From: Acanthamoeba sp. SK_2022b
Taxonomy: Eukaryota; Discosea; Longamoebia; Acanthamoebidae
Reading direction: 5' to 3'
Assembly (NCBI GenBank): GCA_027943245.1
Contig: JANDJZ010000910.1
Location: forward strand, 1-25,236
Length of the DNA stretch: 25,236 nucleotides
Made by a program: the position numbers and the translations under genes. Shown in pieces: positions 22,217-25,236 of this stretch (positions within the stretch are counted from its first letter, which is position 1; every line of letters begins with the position of its first letter). A model generated the notes under the pieces. That model saw only the letters and a list, made by a program, of their open reading frames with translations. It was not told the origin of the DNA and did not search any database.

Positions 22217-22891
22217 TTCCCATTCCAAACACCATCTTTCAATGACACGCTGGCTGGAGAGTTCTTCAAATTTATCAAGCATATCGCGAGCGAATGCTGC
22301 TTTGCTTTTGTATAAGTTGGGCTCTTTTCTCCATTTTTCCCATATTTCTAAAACAAGTTTTTTTGCAGCTTGTTTGGGGTCGGACTTTAGTTTGGATTGA
22401 GCTCCCAGTGTCGCAATGTTGTATGATGATCCTTTGCCAAGTGCCGAAATTAGCCGCCCTGAGCTAGATCCTAAAAGTAGATTGGCTTGGCCATATGCTA
22501 GTATTGAATTGCCTAAATCTCCGTTGTGAAGATAATAATAAGAGTCATTGATTTGTAGAATGAAAGCTAGCAATTGAACTCTGAGCATTCTGATGGGGTG
22601 CGGCTCCGAAGAGTTGTCGCATTCTACCAAAATATCCCAGATGTAATCTATTAGCCCATCTGGACATTCTGCTGGGATTTCATCATATTGGTCTATTTCG
22701 GTTAGTAAGTATATTTGATCATCCATTCCATCTGATGGAAGTGATTTGAGAAAAAGATCTGCGCCCTCTTCATCTAAATCGAGAAAATTACTAAGAAAAG
22801 TCTGTGCATAATCCCAAATCTGCTTTAGTCGCCTCTCCATAATACATGTTGGGCAAGTTATTTGCTGGCAATCATGTGCATTATCCGGCAT
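22202..22891 (-). CDS. AT-rich cargo gene, unknown function
   Basis: 229 residues. Base composition is visibly lower in GC than all neighbours, which suggests a separate and recent origin. The N-terminus is Cys-rich (HDCQQITCPTC, a possible zinc-binding knuckle), the middle is acidic (LDLDEEGADLF, LTEIDQYDEIPAE) and the C-terminus (KAAFARDMLDKF, RVIERWCLEWE) resembles the DNA-binding-like ends of small phage and plasmid proteins. AAAGGA precedes the ATG at 22891. Position between integrase and AlpA is a common place for defence or fitness genes in P4-like elements, but no such function can be assigned from sequence. Confidence 0.7.
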   Translation of the reverse strand: MPDNAHDCQQITCPTCIMERRLKQIWDYAQTFLSNFLDLDEEGADLFLKSLPSDGMDDQIYLLTEIDQYDEIPAECPDGLIDYIWDILVECDNSSEPHPIRMLRVQLLAFILQINDSYYYLHNGDLGNSILAYGQANLLLGSSSGRLISALGKGSSYNIATLGAQSKLKSDPKQAAKKLVLEIWEKWRKEPNLYKSKAAFARDMLDKFEELSSQRVIERWCLEWESVPS

Positions 22892-22958
22892 TTACTTTTT
22901 CCTTTGGTGGTTAATAGGTCGCATATGGGGTAATTCTTGTAATATGCAAATAGATGTG

Positions 22959-24203
22959 TCATCCGTGCGTAAAATGGCAGATGGATTTGCCTAAACGGAG
23001 TTGATCGAGGTAGTCCGCCCAGGTTCTCATGAGGTGTCGACGCTGTCCCATATAGTCAGCCCGATCGTATGCAGCGCCAAGCGGGCCGGATTTGCCGTGT
23101 GCAAGTTGCGCTTCAATCACATCGGCCTGCACGCCTGGTAGCCGTTCGACCATCAGCGTTCGGGCCATCGCACGGAACCCATGGGCTGTCATCTCTGCAC
23201 CAGTGAAGCCAAGACGTCGCAGTGCGGTGTTAACCGTGTTCTCAGACATCGGCCGCTCGCCTGTGAGGAGGCTTGGGAAAACGTACTTGCCATGGCCTGT
23301 AACAGGGACCAGTTCCCGCAGAATCGCTATCGCCTGGGGCGCGAGTGGAACAAAGTGCGGCCGGCCATTCAGCTTATGCACCTTGGTCCTCTTCATGCTC
23401 TGTGATGGGATGGTCAGCATGCCGGCATCCAGATCGACCCAAGTCCATTCCATGGCTCTGATGTTCCCCGGGCGCTGGAAGAGCAGGGCGGAGAGCTGGA
23501 GTGCTGCCTTGGTGGTGGGCTGGCCCTGATAGCCCTCGACGGCCCGCAACAACTCGCCGGCCTTCTGAGGCTCCAGCACTGCGGCCATGTGCTTGACCAC
23601 CACGGGCTCCAAGGCTCCATGCAAGTCGGGCACTGGGTTGGCTTCGCATCGGCCCGTTTGGATGCCATAGCGGAACACCTGGCCAGCAATCTGCCTCAGT
23701 GTGTGGGCGGTTTCGTTGGCGCCACGTTTCTCCACCTTGCGCAGTACGCCCAGCAGGATTGGGGGCGTGACATCTGGTAGAGGCATTCGCCCTATGTGGG
23801 GGAACAGGTCTTTGACCATGTTGCGTAGCCATTTTTCCGAGTAGCTGTCGCTCCAGGCGCTGCGCTTGGTTTCGTGGAACTCGCGGGCGATGGCCTCAAA
23901 GGTGTTCCCCGCAGCCGATGCCTTGATGACCTTCTGCGCTTGCTTGATGACGCCAGGGTCAATGCCTGCAGCCAGTTGCGCCCGAGCTTCCTCTCGTCTT
24001 TTGCGCGCCTGCGCCAGCGTGACGGAGGGGTAAGTGCCGAGGGCCAGCGTTTTCTGCTTGCCTGCAAACCGATAGGCCATGCGCCAGTATTTGCCAGCGT
24101 CCTTCACCAGCAAGAACAGCCCGTAGCCATCTGCGAACTTGCTGCCCGCAGTCTTGGCTGGATCTGGTTTGGCAGTTTTCACGAAGGTGTCTGTGAGTGG
24201 CAT
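22959..24203 (-). CDS. int: P4-type tyrosine integrase
   Basis: 414 residues from the ATG at 24203. The N-terminal DUF4102 arm-binding domain (MPLTDTFVKTAKPDPAKTAG, YRFAGKQKTLALGTYPSVTL) is followed by a central core-binding domain and a catalytic domain with the expected set: Arg in RPGNIRAMEW, HGFR, QLAHGK and a Tyr in RADYMGQRRHLM. It catalyses integration at the tRNA-Arg beside it. A longer reading to 24350 is open, but it would translate the repeats and terminator, and GGAAGC before the ATG at 24203 favours the shorter start. The gene faces away from the tRNA into the island. Confidence 0.92.
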   Translation of the reverse strand: MPLTDTFVKTAKPDPAKTAGSKFADGYGLFLLVKDAGKYWRMAYRFAGKQKTLALGTYPSVTLAQARKRREEARAQLAAGIDPGVIKQAQKVIKASAAGNTFEAIAREFHETKRSAWSDSYSEKWLRNMVKDLFPHIGRMPLPDVTPPILLGVLRKVEKRGANETAHTLRQIAGQVFRYGIQTGRCEANPVPDLHGALEPVVVKHMAAVLEPQKAGELLRAVEGYQGQPTTKAALQLSALLFQRPGNIRAMEWTWVDLDAGMLTIPSQSMKRTKVHKLNGRPHFVPLAPQAIAILRELVPVTGHGKYVFPSLLTGERPMSENTVNTALRRLGFTGAEMTAHGFRAMARTLMVERLPGVQADVIEAQLAHGKSGPLGAAYDRADYMGQRRHLMRTWADYLDQLRLGKSICHFTHG

Positions 24204-24213
24204 GGCGGCTTCC

Positions 24214-24290
24214 GTTGGTACTCCCCGGTGTTGGTATCTGGGGCTGTGGGTATGTGAGATACCAACGAAAGTACCAAGATTTTGTTGGTA
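24214..24290. repeat. TACCAAC/GTTGGTA cluster next to integrase
   Basis: The heptamer occurs at 24214-24220 (reverse), 24230-24236 (reverse), 24260-24266 (forward) and 24284-24290 (reverse), with a partial copy at 24272-24278. The left end of the island has two tandem forward copies. This is a candidate set of integrase arm sites. Confidence 0.55.
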
Positions 24291-24326
24291 TGTCGATGGG
24301 CCACCTGAGACGCTATGAGACAAAGA

Positions 24327-24359
24327 AAAACCCGCAGGCCTAGGAGACATGCGGGTTTT
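24327..24359. terminator. Bidirectional terminator between integrase and tRNA
   Basis: AAAACCCGCA (24327-24336) and TGCGGGTTTT (24350-24359) form a perfect 10-bp stem ending in A and T runs on either side, so it can work in both directions. It probably ends the tRNA transcript. Confidence 0.85.
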
Positions 24360-24391
24360 GAGAGGTTTTGAGACTATCTGGAAGTCTGAAT

Positions 24392-24468
24392 TGGCCTGCC
24401 CGGAGGGACTCGAACCCCCGACCTATTGCTTAGAAGGCAATTGCTCTATCCGGTTGAGCTACGGGCAG
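24392..24468 (-). tRNA. tRNA-Arg (anticodon TCT)
   Basis: Acceptor CTGCCCG pairs with CGGGCAG; the D-arm, anticodon loop CTTCTAA and T-loop TTCGAGT are complete, and CCA is encoded at the 3' end (24394-24392). The island lies directly past its 3' end, the usual integration target of P4-type integrases. Confidence 0.95.
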
Positions 24469-24494
24469 GTATGGCCGCTGACGGGCCAGCGCGG

Positions 24495-24500
24495 ATCATA
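24495..24500 (-). promoter_or_regulatory. Likely -10 box of the tRNA-Arg promoter
   Basis: TATGAT on the minus strand lies 26 nt upstream of the tRNA 5' end. No clear -35 is visible. Confidence 0.4.
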
Positions 24501-24553
24501 CCCGCAATGGGCGGGCGCTCAGGGCTTGGCGGCGTGCCCTGGCGCCCTTGCCG

Positions 24554-25236
24554 TCATTCGGCGTCTTCTTCTTCCTCGAACACCACCGAAGGGGGGGCCA
24601 TCACGCGCGCCATGTCGCTCAGCGTGGGCACCAGGCCGCGTGCGAGGTAGCTGTAGGGCGTGTCGGGCTCCAGCGCCGCAGCGGCAATATTGGCCATGGG
24701 CTGGTTCATCGACAGGTAGTAGCTGCCCACGGGTGCTTCGACGGCGCCGCGCGTGAGCGCATAGGCGCCGCTGGCGGGCGTGGCCGAGCGGGCCTCGTTG
24801 TACGAGTCGGCCAGCAGCTGGCCGGGCTCGGCCACCTTGAGCACTTGCAGGCCCAGCAGGCGCAGCCTGTCCACGGCGGTCTGGGCGCTGGCGGACAGCC
24901 AGTAGCCGCAGGAGCGCGGGCGCGACAGCGTGGTGCGGGCTTGCAGGGAGGCGTTCCAGTCCACGCGCACCTGCTGGTCGGCACCCGTGTCGGGCTGGAT
25001 CATGGTGAGCGTGCGCTGCTCGGGCGTCTGCTCGGCCTGGACGGCGAGTTGCTGGTGGCAGGCGAGAGAGGCGGTCTCACGCGCCACGAAGGCCTGCACC
25101 TGGGTGAGGTCCTTGGCGCGCTCGGCGCTCGAATGCAGCATGCGTGTGGCGGCGGTGACCAGGGTGTGCACGCGCCGCTGGATGTGGGCGCGGCCCAGGT
25201 CCGAGCCACGGCTGCTGACCAGATAGCCCACCGAGT
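24554..25236 (-). CDS. Probable M14-type carboxypeptidase C-terminal part (5' end off window)
   Basis: 227 residues are visible and the frame stays open to the window's right edge, so the start is missing. Visible features: ARETASLACHQQLAVQAEQ, GYWLSASAQTAVDRLRLLG, SYYLSMNQPMANIAAAALE and an acidic end (VVFEEEEDAE). These resemble the C-terminal regions of large M14-family zinc carboxypeptidase-like proteins in Comamonadaceae; the catalytic His/Glu residues would lie outside the window, so the assignment is tentative. It is chromosomal, upstream of the tRNA on the same strand. Confidence 0.5.
   Translation of the reverse strand, partial: SVGYLVSSRGSDLGRAHIQRRVHTLVTAATRMLHSSAERAKDLTQVQAFVARETASLACHQQLAVQAEQTPEQRTLTMIQPDTGADQQVRVDWNASLQARTTLSRPRSCGYWLSASAQTAVDRLRLLGLQVLKVAEPGQLLADSYNEARSATPASGAYALTRGAVEAPVGSYYLSMNQPMANIAAAALEPDTPYSYLARGLVPTLSDMARVMAPPSVVFEEEEDAE

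Larger units (their letters stand above)
10100..24391. mobile_element. Reduced prophage or phage-satellite island at tRNA-Arg(TCT)
   Basis: The right edge is set by the tRNA-Arg 3' end and an adjacent integrase pointing into the island. The left edge is inferred from paired TACCAAC heptamers (10175-10193) matching those beside the integrase and from a degraded tRNA-end-like sequence at 10100-10118. Gene content is phage-like: integrase, AlpA and Icd/Ash-like genes, primase-like and AAA ATPase genes, capsid and tape measure. No terminase, portal, prohead protease, major tail, connector or lysis gene is recognisable. It may be a decayed prophage or a satellite that borrows packaging and tail functions; the sequence does not decide between these. 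Confidence 0.65.

Noticed and set aside
22069..22278. A 69-codon minus-strand frame over the tandem dyads
   Set aside because: It overlaps the end of the cargo gene and the AlpA start and consists largely of the repeat units; more likely regulatory DNA.

Overview
The window comes from a high-GC betaproteobacterium. Codon choice and protein styles fit the Comamonadaceae (Delftia, Comamonas or Acidovorax relatives), but this is inference from family resemblance, not from a marker gene. It has three parts: a metal (copper) acquisition cluster at about 1-9761, a reduced phage or satellite island at about 10100-24391, and flanking chromosome with tRNA-Arg(TCT) and a truncated peptidase-like gene at the right edge.

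Copper cluster. On the minus strand, reading leftwards from 6937: a small DUF2946 protein, a TonB-dependent receptor, a copper-uptake-associated periplasmic protein, a second TonB-dependent receptor, a PCuAC copper chaperone, another DUF2946 protein, and an MbnP-type lipoprotein that runs off the left edge. On the plus strand, divergent from this, are a third DUF2946 gene and a third TonB-dependent receptor. The outer-membrane receptors would bring in copper or a copper chelate, and the PCuAC, MbnP and DUF2946 proteins would handle the metal in the periplasm. The divergent intergenic region (6938-7140) has two CATAAT boxes, each exactly 8 nt from an ATG, and an FNR/ANR-like box. Two genes look damaged: the receptor at 1789-3849 has an in-frame TAA 26 codons before its natural end, and the plus-strand DUF2946 gene has a one-base frameshift near its 3' end.

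Island. A P4-type tyrosine integrase sits next to tRNA-Arg(TCT). All clear island genes but two run leftwards: integrase, an AT-rich cargo gene, an AlpA-type regulator, an Icd/Ash-like protein (apparently frameshifted), small genes, a CHC2 zinc-ribbon primase-like protein, a RecA/RepA-like AAA ATPase, a TubC-docking-like protein, a second excisionase-type HTH, an HK97-type major capsid protein, five micro-genes, a tape measure protein and an unknown protein. A BRCT protein and a 30-residue membrane peptide lie on the plus strand at the left end. I see no terminase, portal, head protease, major tail protein, holin or endolysin, so it is either a heavily deleted prophage or a satellite carrying its own capsid gene. 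Copies of the heptamer TACCAAC near 10175-10193 and 24214-24290 look like integrase arm sites at the two ends.

Left junction. Just right of the third receptor is a 50-codon remnant of a biotinyl domain, followed by about 1.3 kb with little coding sequence but several strong hairpins.
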